Shown piece after piece: positions 23,743 through 39,284 of a stretch of 64,000 bases of DNA. The notes under the pieces were generated by a model. The model searched no databases. It saw nothing but the letters and a program-made list of their open reading frames with translations, and had not been told where the DNA came from. Origin of the DNA: Rotaria socialis (taxonomy: Eukaryota; Rotifera; Eurotatoria; Philodinida; Philodinidae); contig CAJNYU010001414.1 in NCBI GenBank assembly GCA_905331475.1, positions 62,001 through 126,000 of the forward strand, read 5' to 3'. The number at the start of each line of letters is the position of its first letter. Within the stretch, counting starts at the first letter, position 1. A program made the position numbers and the translations under genes.

Positions 23743-24420
23743 TTACACTTGTGTTGAAATAAATTCAATATTATTATTGATTTGTGGTTCTTGTCGTTGT
23801 TCATATGATAATTCTTCATATGATGGTAATTTACCGCCCTCATTGTCTCTACCACGTATTGCTTCGGCGTACGCTGGTGGTAAATCTGGTTTAAATTGAT
23901 GATGCTCTATAGTGGCTACTTGTGGTCGAACAGTAGCTGTATGACGATTCGATGATGAATTACTCGGAGAACGTGATTTACATAACATTAGACAAATCCG
24001 AAGAATACCAAGCCCTATGGCAATGCCAGCTAATATTAAAGCAGCACGTTTTAAATTGTCACTAAATGCATCGAAACTTGATGTTCGATTTTGTTTTGTT
24101 GTTGTTGACGATAGTCTAGTTGTTGGTAAAGTTAATCTTGAGGTGAGACTTTGACGATTTGTTCGTATCGTTGGCCGTTGGGGGGTTGTTAGTGCAATTG
24201 GACTTTGACGAGTTGTTTGTGATGTGGAAATTCGAACAGAAACAATAGATGAAATCGAATCTGATGAAGAATTACTCGGCGGAAATGTACAGTTTTGATG
24301 TAGAACATTACACCGAATAGTTTGAAGAATTTCTTTCGTAGAAATACATAGCGTTGGAGCGATGAAAATGCAAAAAAGGTAGATTAATTGTTTTATTTGT
24401 TGTTGACGCAACGAATACAT
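23743..24420 (-). CDS. Intronless single-pass membrane protein with cytoplasmic PPxY motif, 225 aa
   Basis: I do not recognise the family. Visible features: N-terminal hydrophobic signal (residues about 10-25, QLIYLFCIFIAPTLC); two extracellular Cys (37, 44); a Ser/Thr-rich stalk 48-115 likely O-glycosylated, with N-x-S/T sites; a transmembrane helix about 124-147 (AALILAGIAIGLGILRICLML); and a cytoplasmic tail with PPAY at 181-184 and LPSY at 198-201. PPxY motifs recruit WW domains, especially NEDD4-family ubiquitin ligases, so an adaptor or cargo role in trafficking is a reasonable inference. Similar layouts occur in WBP1-, Shisa- and TMEM-type adaptors. It has ATG to TGA/TAA without introns. 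Confidence 0.75.
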   Translation of the reverse strand: MYSLRQQQIKQLIYLFCIFIAPTLCISTKEILQTIRCNVLHQNCTFPPSNSSSDSISSIVSVRISTSQTTRQSPIALTTPQRPTIRTNRQSLTSRLTLPTTRLSSTTTKQNRTSSFDAFSDNLKRAALILAGIAIGLGILRICLMLCKSRSPSNSSSNRHTATVRPQVATIEHHQFKPDLPPAYAEAIRGRDNEGGKLPSYEELSYEQRQEPQINNNIEFISTQV

Positions 24421-24884
24421 GATAAATTTGTCTGTTTGATACTCGATGTGGAGGTTTTTTATCCTTTGCCTAGCTCGTTTGCTCTTTTTTGTTTTATTCG
24501 AACTAAACGAACGACTTTTACTTTATGTGTCACAACACTGACGACAATTCAGTATCATGAAGGTATCTTATATTGACATAAACTCTCTAAAACGAAAGAA
24601 TAGAAGCAGGAGCTTCAAAAAAATAGTATATGAAGGAAAAAACTAAAGTAAGAGAAGAATAAAAAACGACGAACGAGAATCTTCTATGAATATCATTATC
24701 AATCTTTCTTCTTTCGAAACTGTTCTCAATTCAAATTATATAATTTATTTTATTTTATGCTCTTTACATATTTTCAATATGAAACTTTTTGTTTTATTTT
24801 ATTAAGAATATTACAATTAATTATCAATATTTAATTATCTTAATCAATACGATTCTGTTGTGAAAAGATTTGAAATCTTGATGT
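24421..24884. other. Intergenic region between two minus-strand genes
   Basis: 464 bp of A+T-rich DNA upstream of the PPxY protein and downstream of the phosphatase. No gene or repeat was recognised. Confidence 0.5.
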
Positions 24885-26177
24885 TCATTTCGATCGCATT
24901 GTATTGGAACGACGAATAGCTTTCGAAGTAGTGAATTTTCTTTTAGAATCATGATAACGCTTTGTTGTCGAAGATGACACAACAGGTGCTTTATCTATTG
25001 ATTGATTATGCGATAATGCTTGGGGCTCATTAATGATGACGATCGACGCAGATGGTTTTTCTTCATCGACTGATATTATTCGTCTCAATTTTTGTTCTTG
25101 ATTATTATCGATTATTTGTTCGACGACTATGATAGGATAACATGCATATATACATACATTTATGTGCCAATGAAGAAGAAAAAAAGAAGAAAAAACGGAA
25201 AGTGAAGAAAATACTCGGAAGTGCCTTTTTTTCAATCGCATTAATGTCCAATTCATCATTTGATACTTGTTGTAATGATATATCTCCATTGATCATTCGC
25301 TCATAAGCACGTTCGTTTTCTTCAAACATGTGCAAATCATCCTCGGTTCGCAATGGACTGCCAAATTTTTTTTCGAGTCTTTTCTGTCCCTAAAAGAAAT
25401 TTAAAACTTAACTAATTCTCATCGGAAAAAAATATTGGTTGAAAGCATAGGAGAGAGAGAGAAAAGGCTTTACATTGTCCAATAAACTGGTTCGGCAACA
25501 AAAGCCGGTTCAAATTGTTGCCAATAAGCATCTAAGGACTCTTTAACAAAAATTTCGTCATCATTAAATACATAAGTAGGGTAACGTCGCGTTAAACGAT
25601 ACCAATTCTAACATAAATAATAATAAGGGTCAATATGTCATTGTCGTCTAGAAAAGCATACCCTTTTGACGTCATTCGTATAATATCTTTTCAATTGAAA
25701 TAGAAACCCTGGATTTGGATGAATATAACCTCTGGCACCTTTCACAATTTGAAGAGCTTTTTCAACATCATAATCCCCAATGGTCATAACATAGGCAACA
25801 ACAACTGTTGCACTTCTCGAAATGCCTGCTTGACTATAAATAAGAAAAAATTCATCATTTATCTTAAATTCAATTTTCATGCATGTTTCTATGTTTTACC
25901 AATGAACTAGAATATTTTCATGTTCTATTCTTGCTTGATGAATAAATTCAATACATTTCTCAAAATATTGAGCAAGATCTTGTTGTTGTGCGTCTGCTGC
26001 TGGAATATTTAATAGATGTGTTGGTTTATATTCGTCTCTATCAATAACCATATCTGGCACATCAATAATACATAGAATACGTTTAACTTTATTTTTAACC
26101 ATCAATGTACTGTTTGTTCGATCTTTCATTGAGCCCAAATAGAGATGAGGTAAAACAAGTGACATTTCACCACCCAT
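24885..26177 (-). CDS. Atypical dual-specificity phosphatase, DUSP22/DUSP15 type, 5 exons, 329 aa
   Basis: Exons: 26177-25900, 25833-25662, 25607-25474, 25378-25215, 25126-24885. It starts MGGEMSLVLPHLYLGS; Gly2 suggests N-myristoylation, as in DUSP22 (MGNGM) and DUSP15. The DSP fold is clear: general-acid region NIPAADAQ (D62) and P-loop HCQAGISRS (Cys93, Arg99), rebuilt across intron 1. Then VVVAYVMTIGDYDVEKALQ and NPNPGF-like PNPGFLFQL match the family. After about residue 155 there is a long extra C-terminal region, rich in Glu/Lys then Ser/Thr, absent from the approximately 185-aa DUSP22. Family role: dephosphorylates Tyr/Ser/Thr, affecting JNK and receptor signalling at membranes. The exon 3/4 join is the weak point: the chosen acceptor (gacagaaaag) keeps frame, while a nicer one (tttcttttag) 11 nt upstream would need another donor. 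Confidence 0.88.
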
Positions 26178-27755
26178 ATTAACTGGCTGTATTTTATTGT
26201 CAACCTGGTGGCAATGAGATGAAAATCATAAACGAATAAAATCGAAATAGCAATTTTTATTCATTTGAAAAAAAAAATTTTTTTTGTTGCTTGTCACTAT
26301 GGAAATATCAAGTTATGTTGATACTAGGATAAATACCTTTCGGTCCAAATAGCGTTGAGAGAACGGCATCGGCTTTCTTTGTGTTGCAAGATCCTGTCGG
26401 AAAAAGCAAGAAAATAACGCAGCCAGATACTAGCCGACAGAAGTACGTGTTTTTTGCAGAAAAATACGAAGACTTCCATTAATATTTTTTCTTCTCGCTT
26501 ATGTCAAAAGAGATAAATGATAGTGATAATTCAATAAATACGCAATCAATAATAAATATATATAGTTAGCTTTGCAACATCGATATAAGGATTAGTTTAG
26601 GTATATACATTACTTGTTCGTATATTAATCAAAAGGATTAAATCGCACGGTATTGATTTCATATAAAAATGATACTATTGTGTATGTATGTATCTGAATT
26701 TGTTTCCTGCCAAACAAAAGATAATTCTCATGATTCATCTTTTTATATTTACTAAATTTTCGTTTCAACATCCTAGTTTCATTGGAACTTTCTTATTAAT
26801 AATTACTGATAAGAAAATGCCTAAATCTGCTTATATGATTATCAAACAATTATATGAGACGGCCAAAACAGTACAAACAGAATGTTATTGGCCTACGTGT
26901 TTGTCTTGCGTGTCATTAAGACAGAAGAACAGTTCGACAATATCTCTTTTTTAATGTTTATCCATATTAACAAATTTATAGTATACTGTTTCTATCAAGA
27001 ACAACAATAATAAATGACATTTCGTATAATAAATTATTCTTTTTCTAATTCTGTTAGACATAAGATCGATGAGAGAAGTTTATCCGTTGATAAAAAAAAA
27101 GTTCATTTTGTTTCTATCATGATTTGTTTTTTTTCTTTTTGAATCTTTCGTAGATATGTAAAAAGTAGACAAACAAATTACACTTAGTATACAAGAAGAT
27201 TGATGTATGACTTGTTGTTTTTTTTTTGTCTTTTGTTTTTCTTCTTTTTTTCTGCCGTTCGTATGTATTGATCGTCGTTGTAGAACAACAAAAAGAAAAG
27301 AAAAAAAAACTAGAAGAGAAGAGAAAGAACGAGCGATGATGAAACGAAAGAGATAGAAAAAGAGAAAAAAAAAAGAGGAAGATATAAGTAATCGGTCTAT
27401 GCCATTGCCCATTTGTCAACAAACTACACACACACACACACACGCGCGCGCGCGTGCACACACATACATATGCAATCGAGATCCGAGACTATTCTCACAG
27501 AGTAGCGAATAAAAGGCACATAAATACACACACATCACACAGCTATCGGACCCTGAGATATGCAGAAGAAAAGAAAGAGACATGATTGACTAGTGAATTG
27601 TGGCCGGGCCGTCTGCTGTTGTTTTGAGAGAAGAAAGACTTTATCGATTCGTTTATATGCGTGCGTGTGTGCGTGTTGAAAGATCCGTTGTTTCATTACT
27701 CTAAATAGTAGATTTTAAAAAAAGGACGATTTATAATATAGAAAAAGAATTTGAC
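26178..27755. other. Intergenic region with simple repeats
   Basis: No supported gene. A T/A-homopolymer-rich segment lies at 27200-27380, and a (CA)n-(CG)n run at 27428-27457. Confidence 0.5.
27428..27464. repeat. (CA)n(CG)n microsatellite with Z-DNA potential
   Basis: Alternating CA then CGCGCGCGCG then TGCACACA: an uninterrupted purine-pyrimidine alternation. Confidence 0.85.
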
Positions 27756-31381
<3,626 letters not shown>

Positions 31382-32167
31382 TCCAAAGTGAAAAGAAATT
31401 CTTGTGTTTTTATTTTAAATATTATTATTTCAAAGTATAATTTATGCAAGCACCATCAACACGGTGTATGGAAGAGGAGATACAAAGAAATGATCACATG
31501 AAATAAAATTGTAACTAAACAGAACAAAAATATACGAAAATTTCATTTTTTCAATAAATATACCTGTGCGTTTCGATATACTTGACTTGAAAAAAAATAC
31601 TTAATAAAATGTACAAAACAACAGCTAATAGAATACAGTGTTGTATAGAAAAAAAAATGAAAACTGGGAGAAATATCTTGTTGATAAACTGATTTTATGT
31701 TTAAGAATGAAGTAGACAAGAAGAAGCAAACAAACAAATTGGAGAAAGAACGATCAAAAAAAAACAATATGTCAACAATTGAAAATAAACAATATAAGTA
31801 TTGCTATAATTGATATTAATGAATAGATTAATTTTCTTTCGATGATTTTAATAAAAATTATTTGAAAATTTAATTTAGTTTTTCATATTTTAATAGCACG
31901 CGTCGCTAGATACTTATCTTTGAGATGCGAAGGAAAATTAAGAATGCTTGCCATTTCTAATTAATAAAATATTTTTTTATTAGAAAAAAATTATTTTTGA
32001 TTTTATTTTATCCTTAATATTATAGAGGTCAGTAATAAATATGAATGGTTTTTTCCTAGTAAACCAATAAGAAAGTTGCTTTTTCTATATTGCATCAGAA
32101 ATCAGTTTTATATATAGATTGCGAAATTGACAAAAACCAAGCAAATACATTGATAAACATTAAAAAC
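31382..32167. other. Divergent promoter region between R3HDM-like and eIF2-beta genes
   Basis: 786 bp between two start codons on opposite strands, strongly A+T-rich. No repeat or clear TATA pair was identified; shared regulation is possible but only inferred. Confidence 0.5.
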
Positions 32168-33679
32168 ATGGCCGATGGAGGTGATGCACCCGATGACGTG
32201 AGTTTCTTGGGATAATTGTTAGACTCTGAGGATCATTGTTTTTTCTGTTTAGTCTATATTCGATTTGAGTAAAAAGAAGAAGAAGAAGAAACCAAGAGAT
32301 GATGCAACAGGTACTGAAAAAGAAGTTGATGAAAATGCTGCAAATGAACAAACAACAGCAGCAGCTACAAAAGAAAAGAAAACTAAAAATGTAGCTTTTG
32401 CAACAGAATCATCTAAAGTAAAATTTTAAAAAATCTAAGAAATTATTGACTTCTTCAGTCGATGCATTTTTTTCTAGAACCAAGATAATGTTAACGCTGA
32501 GCAAGCAGGAGCAGGTGCTGCTGGCGAAGATGACGACGATGATGATGTACTAGCACTTCGTAAAAAGAAGAAAAAGAAACAAATAAATCGTGATGCAACA
32601 GGGGAAGGCGAGACTCAGGTAAGTTAGCGGCAGCTTCTATGATAAATGCAAACAAAATTTATTTTACTGTTTTGTTTTTCTAGAGAGAAGCTACGATTGG
32701 TACACTGGGAGATGAAGCAACTGCCAATGCAACATCTTTACAAGGCGAATATACATATGAAGATGTAAGTAAAATCAACGATAGAAATTCGTAAGAAACT
32801 TATTCCAAGATTAGAATCCTTGAAAAAATTCCATCATACTGATAAAAAATACATCTTTAAAATGTCAATATTCTTAAGATTCATGTTGCACTAATAAATA
32901 AATCCAGAGAAATATTGTTCAGAAAAAACAATGAAATCTCAGTTTAAATTAACTATTATCTTCGAGTTTTTTGTCTCGGCTGATATAAACAACAAGTAAT
33001 TTCTATGTTCAAGACTATTTTTTCATTTTCTAGTTATTATCTCGAGTATTCAATACCATTCGTGAGAAAAATCCCAATGTAAACGATGGCGAAAAGATTA
33101 AATTGACTCTGAAACCACCACAAGTAGCTCGTATTGGTACTAAACGTACATCATTCTCTAATTTTGGTGAAATATGCAAATCGTACGTTACATTTCGAGT
33201 AAAAATTAAACTTTGAAAAAAGAACGAATTTTATTTCTAGCCTTAAACGACAAGAAAAACATTTACATCAATACTTACTTGCTGAATTGGGTACAAAGTA
33301 AGTACAGTCAATCTTTTTTTCTAATCTAATTTTTATTTATTTTTATAGTGGCTCTATTGATGCTAATAATGCATTAACTATCAAAGGTCGTTTTCAACAG
33401 AAACAAATTGAAAATGTACTTCGATCGTATATCAGTAAGATAAATTGATTGCATTAACAAAAAAACAAAATTAATCTCGTTTTTTTTTCATTGGATATTC
33501 TAGAAGAATACGTTATTTGTAAAACATGCCGTTCACCTGATACATCATTACAAAAAGAAGAACGTCTATCAGTACTTCTATGTAATAATTGCCGGTCACG
33601 TTATTTTGTTTCTAGTATCAAAACTGGTTTTCAAGCTCAAGTTGGAAAACGTGCAGCAACTCGTGCGAAAGCAACATAA
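32168..33679 (+). CDS. EIF2S2: Translation initiation factor eIF2 subunit beta, 8 exons, 294 aa
   Basis: Exons: 32168-32197, 32253-32417, 32478-32618, 32684-32764, 33034-33182, 33241-33297, 33349-33434, 33504-33679; phases close exactly. The N-terminal half holds two lysine blocks ([13 protein letters not shown] in exon 2, RKKKKKKQ in exon 3) that bind eIF5 and eIF2B-epsilon; vertebrates have three. The C-terminal half is the conserved fold [50 protein letters not shown], then a C2-C2 zinc ribbon (CKTC ... CNNC). eIF2 brings initiator tRNA to the 40S ribosome. The ORF is slightly shorter than the approximately 333-aa human protein. Transcribed away from the R3HDM-like gene, with ABHD11 starting 229 bp downstream. 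Confidence 0.97.
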
Positions 33680-33907
33680 AGAAAACGACGTTGTCTTTCG
33701 TTTGCTCTTGGTTATTATTTTTCCTTTTTTTTCTGTTGTCTTGGATTTGATGCGTTCACTTTTTATTTCAATAAAAACACAAGATAAAGAAAAAATTCGG
33801 CAGACCCATATCCATATTCTGATTGCAGATGAATCAGTATTTGAAAATTGGTTCAGGTTTGATTTCTTTAAATCGAACGATTTTATTCAGTTTTCAACGA
33901 TTTCAAC

Positions 33908-35082
33908 ATGTATCGTAGGTTTAATTTAAGCAAAAAAAACAGCATAATTCATCTATTGAATAAATTTAGATCAGCTAAAGGAGTTACATTATTTGAAGAT
34001 GTATATAACCCACCTAACGAAATGGCCGACCCTGAACGATGCCTGATTATTACGTATGCATATATTAGTTTTTTTTTAACCAGATAACTTGTATTTTATT
34101 CTAGACATGGTCTCTTCGGATTTCGTACTAATTGGAGATCATTAGCAAAAGCGTTCAGTGAACGAGCAAAAATAAAAGTAATTTCCTATGTTAAAATATT
34201 TTTCACTCTGTAAATATTCAGGTAGTAACAGTTGATATGCGTAATCATGGTGATTCTCCATATACGGATTCTATGAACTATTGTGATATGGCATCAGATT
34301 TAATTAGAACAATCGAAAAACATCAGATGCCAAAAACAATTTTAATGGGCCATAGCATGGGTGGCAAAGCAGCGATGATTGTGGCGTTAGAAAAAGTAAG
34401 CATTTGAAGCAAGTACGTTGATTTGTTTGGTTTGTCTTGTTAGATGTAGCCGAAATTGTTAAGAAAACTAATCGTAGTTGATATAGCACCAACAATAAGT
34501 GCATCAATTGGAGAAATTCCGTCTTATACTAGAATTCTACTTGATAATATACATCGAATACAATCTGAAACAGATATTGTTGCAGCAAGACGTGCGATGG
34601 ATGCCATCCTTCAAAAGTCATCTGAATCATTGCAAAAGGTTAGTTTTAATTTAAAAGAGATCAGTAGCAAAATGTTGTGTGCTTTATAGACTAAGAGCCT
34701 TCGTGATTTTCTTTTGATGTTGATTGCTTATGATGAACCAAGTGGACGATTTATCTGGCGAGCAAATTTAGAAGTTCTTGAAGAACATATGAATGATATA
34801 ATGCATTTTCCAACTGAATATGATAATACTTCAGTCGACGTTGATACATTATTTATTGCTGGAGGAAAATCACCGTATATAAAGTATGGAGAAACGTTTC
34901 TTATTCGTTAGAAAATTGTTTTTCTTAAAATTTTAAATTTTAGTGATGAATCACTGCCCAAAATACGAAGTTTATTTCCTTTATATCGTCTTATTCGAAT
35001 TCCTAATGCTGGTCATTGGGTGCATTCTGAACGACCTCATGATTTTTTAAATTGTGTTTTACCTGAATTAGAAATAAAATAA
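33908..35082 (+). CDS. ABHD11: ABHD11-like alpha/beta hydrolase, 6 exons, 304 aa
   Basis: Exons: 33908-34053, 34105-34177, 34222-34395, 34450-34638, 34690-34883, 34944-35082. Phases close. The N-terminus (MYRRFNLSKKNSIIHLLNKF) is basic and amphipathic, as expected for mitochondrial import. The fold shows the oxyanion HGLFGFRTNW, the DMRNHGDSPY strand-turn, the nucleophile elbow GHSMGGKAAM, VVDIAPT, GRFIWRANLEVL, and the catalytic His in NAGHWVHSERP. These match mammalian ABHD11 (GHSMGGKTAM, NAGHWIHADRP) closely. Family role: mitochondrial serine hydrolase that protects lipoylated 2-oxoglutarate dehydrogenase. It follows EIF2S2 on the same strand with only 228 bp between stop and start. Confidence 0.94.
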
Positions 35083-36785
35083 AATTTTTCTATTTCCATA
35101 ATAAAATATGAATTATATTTTATAACAAATAGAACTAAACTTTTACAATTCGAACATCTTAACGAATGATATTCGAGGACTACGGTGATCGATTTTGTCA
35201 AGTATGATATATTGTTTTCAGTAAATTTTGAATAGTAATAAATCAAATCGAAGATATCGTGAAAGTATTCAAATTGGCAAATAAATCACAAAAATGGAGG
35301 AACTCTTAATTTGAGAAAAATAAAATAGAATAACCAATGAATTTTGTCAAAACACTAGAATGGCAATATTATTTCATGGTTGTACTTTTACTCTCGCGAT
35401 TCTATACGCGTTTTTTTCAACGCTTGCCTAACTGGGATGTGCACTATATGTCGATCTGTGATCGTCGCGTGCATGTTATGGCGTGGCAGGATAGCACCAC
35501 TTTCTATTTCGGGACTTTATTTTCTGTTAGTGCATAATAAACATGAAATGAAGAATATTCCAATACAATGGTGGATTGCTATTTCCACACTATATAAACT
35601 TGAGTGAAGTGCGCTAATATCTTATGTTCACCACAAACAGGTTTTTGTCTACATTGAAAACTGAAAGATGTTCCAAGATACGGTATTTTGTACACCTTGT
35701 AAATAAAAGAAAATTTTAACGTATTATATTAATATATTTAATAGTTTACTGTGTAAAAAGAGCAAGTTAATGTATTAATAAAAGTAACATAAAGAAAGAA
35801 CAACTTAGAACTTAGAAAGCTTAAAAAATGTCATCGAGATTACGTTTTTTATTCATGTTAGGAATTGTGGACCTTAGAATTAGGAGTAAGCATCTTCTAT
35901 TTTCCAATCCACTTTTTATTTAAAACGTCTGCTGTTTGATTAATCCAAGTGTGCATTAGAAAAAAGTATTTCGGTTTCATTTTGCAGTCATTCCTTCCTT
36001 GTCAAGTTATGAGCGTTTTCGTGGATTTTTGGATAATGAATGTCGAAATTTCTTTCAATAGACTGTATTACCTTGATAAATTTTTAACCAGAAGAAACGT
36101 ACTATCACTTAACTATTGATATAATATTAAAAGTTCAACATAACAGAAAGGTTTTTTTTGAAATACAAATATTTCAGTAAAGATGTGTTTTACTTTCTCT
36201 GACTACAACTTACGAGTGGCTACCTATCCTATGCATAAATAAAAACAACTCAGTGTGTAAGCTGATCATTCAGATTTTGATAGATCTTACGTTCATAGTT
36301 TAACTTGTAGTAAAACGCTTATAACTCGACAGAATAAAGGTTGGAACCTGGTACCAAAATATACCTTTGTTTTCGTCTCACCAAGATTTATGCCATGGGA
36401 ATAGTTTTGAAAACAACAGTGACCTGAAAATAGAAGACGGTTCCTGATTTGTCTGCGTTGTTAATAAAACATTGCAGGTGGATGTAATGAAAAATAAACG
36501 AAAAATAAAAATTAGTTTAACTTTTCTGAAACTTCGAAAAGAAAATGTGTGGATACAAACTGTGAGAAGAAAAAGATCCTATGCATACGCATATCTTGAT
36601 TTAAAAATAACAACAATTTTTAATGAGCACAGCATAGAGTTGAACTTTCGCGCAAAGAGAAAGCCTATGATTGGAAACATTTCGAATTTGAAGGCCCTAG
36701 TCAACTCTCTTCAGAAGAATCCTCAGGAAGTTTCCCGCAGTTTCCGAATTTTTGAAGAGTCCCTGTCATGAGTCCCCGGCGGAGT
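35083..36785. other. Intergenic region
   Basis: No supported gene. The open stretch at 36472-36771 lacks domain character, has no splice-consistent neighbours and runs towards the inverted repeat, so it is probably transposon-derived. Confidence 0.5.
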
Positions 36786-37052
36786 TAAGGAAAAGATGAA
36801 AAAATGTCTATCGTGACTATCAAAATCCTATGTAAGGTATGCGAAAGCATCTTCCAAACTTTCTGAGGGATTTCTAAAAACTGACTAGGTAGTCTCTTCA
36901 AAGTCCCTAGGGATTCCTTGTCTATTCCCTGGGATTTCTACAGGAATCCTCAGTCAAGTGTTAGAAATCCCGCAGAAAGTTTTGAAGATGCTTTCGGATA
37001 CTTTACGTAGGTTTTTGATAGTCGCGGTAGATATTTTTTCATCTTTTCCTTA
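36786..37052. mobile_element. Foldback element, 92-bp inverted arms at about 90% identity
   Basis: Arm 36786-36877 (taaggaaaagatgaaaaaat ...) and arm 36961-37052 are inverted copies of equal length differing at about nine sites. The loop is 83 bp. Weaker inverted similarity extends outward (ctagtcaact near 36697 with agttgactag near 37087). No ORF; a non-autonomous DNA transposon or foldback repeat. Confidence 0.8.
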
Positions 37053-37179
37053 CCTCCCCGGAGGACTCCCTGTGGATTCGTCTGGAGGGAGTTGACTAGG
37101 GGGTTTTCTTCAGTATAGCATTTCGTATGCTAAATTAAAAGTTTTGCTCCCTGCTTTCTGTTTCAAATAAGCTGGAGTA

Positions 37180-37823
37180 TTATTCATACGATAATGACAT
37201 TGCCAACGTATAAGTAGCTTGCAGTTCGTAGAGTCTGACTTTCTGGATGTTATACATGTTCACAATGCTTTGGGAGTGCTCGTCAATATCATCTTCAATT
37301 TCATTTACCCGTTGATCACAAAAAGTGATTTGTAGGTCACAAACAGTTGCACATGCCGATCGAATGTCATTATATAGTCTATGTGTGAATGATCGGCACC
37401 ATTGAAGGCTTGCAGGAAAATGCATACGGAATTGGCTATTGAATCGAACACCGTTGTTGAATATTAAATAGAACGAATGTAAGCGTTGCTGATTGACAAC
37501 ATGGCTATTAACGAATTGAACTACCTCAGCAGGGGTAAAACTAGGTAATAGAAGAAGAATAATCCACCGTTTATCACGTATTTGAGCGAATTCAAGCAAG
37601 CATTTTTCCAAGTTATTATGAATTATAAATAGGGAATCAAAAGGGTAAAGATTTTGAACAGGATTATTTATTACATGTCCGGGATCGTATATCACAAGAC
37701 GAGGTTCCTCATTAAGTAGATTTGAGGGATTAGCGTTACCGATGTGTAATCCCTATGGTGCAGTAAAGATGATCTTTTTAAGAAATTGATGATGCATATT
37801 AAAATACTTGCCTCAATTGCCAT
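37180..37823 (-). CDS. Unknown protein, 2 exons with a GC-AG intron, 194 aa
   Basis: Exon 1 (37823-37812) encodes only MAIE. The donor is GAG|gcaagt, a GC-type donor with otherwise perfect consensus, and exon 2 (37752-37180) runs to TAA in frame. The protein has no domain I recognise. Its pattern is alternating hydrophobic strands and helices: PRLVIYDPGH, SLFIIHNNLEKCLLEF, KRWIILLLLPSFTPAEVV, SFYLIFNN, suggesting an alpha/beta fold like a receiver or Rossmann module, then a helical C-terminus. The strand pattern is loosely reminiscent of the N-terminal module of the ADP-ribosyltransferase gene upstream. It could also be one surviving domain of a larger lineage-specific protein. A foldback element lies 130 bp past its stop. 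Confidence 0.55.
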
Positions 37824-39284
37824 CGTATACTTGCTTTAATTTATGATAAACATCAACATGAAATATCTATAATATCAACTACAGTAAACAGTAATAGATA
37901 TCAAGTTTTATTGTTAGTTATTGAAGAAATTAAAAAGAAATTGGATATGAAAGCACTCAAGCGCTTATAAGAAAGCGTCACATTGATTTTCAGCAATATG
38001 CAACTGACAGTACAGTACATACCATATTCGATTAAATTTCAATTATATCTGCTTTTCCTCAAGTATTATTAAAGTAGACATTTATTCTACGGTGATAATG
38101 AGTTTCAAATTTCTTACTATGCTTATCCTTGAATGGTAAGATAGATTCTGACGTAATTTCTATTGAATAAAAGTGTATACAAGAAAGATATCTAAGTGTC
38201 GCTTAATCACATCTTACTTTTTTGAAAGCTCTGGTGAGCCTTGAGAGATTCCCTTAAAACCTCACAAAGATTTTTTGTAGTTTTTACGGCTTCTTCAGGT
38301 TCCTGCATTAGGGAAGTAACTGATTTCAGGTGAGTTCAACTTGATTTCAACTCTTGAAATCAGCTACTTTCCCTTTAGTTGCTGACAGAGATTTCATTTT
38401 AGATATTCTAGACTTTTACTCGATTCACTAGAACGCTCGACAGGGCCTCTCAGGGAATTTCAAAAGTGAGAGTTGATTAAGAATACGCATTTTATTTGTA
38501 AAGCCATGCCGATCAACAAGATACTATGCAACATAATAAAATTATTGATGTTGTACAACGATGAATAATAATTTAAAATTATATATGCATCATTTTAATG
38601 TTTTCAATCAAAGCTCTTTCATCATACCGAAGGAATTCTTGTGACATCAATGATTTTTTGATACCCCTGTCATACCGTAGTTTTAATCAGAGTGTCTAAA
38701 ATGTGAATCTAGTACTCGTATACAAAAATAGTTAGTCGAGTACTGATCCAAGTTATCTTCGTATTCAAGAGTTAAAGTGAATTCATTATATATCTCGAAA
38801 TATTGTTTGTCTAAAACTTGAACATTTACGCAGATTAAGCTCTAAGCTTTTTCTATAGAACTTAAAAATGGTACCAAGAAAATGTTCGCTATGACACTTT
38901 TTTCGAGAGCGATTCCGGTGAATTTTAATTTCAAAAACTATAGTACCGAAAAATTGCTCAAAACCATCGATATAATACTCTGAATTTACAACTTAAGAAA
39001 CAAATGCTACTATATTTCGAAAATTGCACGAGAAAACAAATCAAATTTGGAACACTAGGAATCCAGTAGGTTGATATCCATATAAATTACGATATTTATA
39101 TAATATCTAAACTGTCACAATTCATTGCCTATAGCTTGAAAGAATCCCATAATTCGTTGCATAAAGAAATGAAACAGAAATTAGTTTGTTTATAATTTAT
39201 TTGATAGGTTTTAATTACAAAAAAATCGGTTTTTACTTAGTGTTTTGCAACAATCTTGGAAAAAAAGATATCGTCTTACCTTAA
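37824..39284. other. Intergenic region with a short palindrome
   Basis: No gene. A short inverted repeat lies at about 38308-38373 (gggaagtaactgatttca with tgaaatcagctactttccc). Confidence 0.5.

Noticed and set aside
27080..27461. Two overlapping minus-strand frames rich in Ser/Phe/Lys
   Set aside because: They are translations of homopolymer and (CA)n/(CG)n simple repeats.
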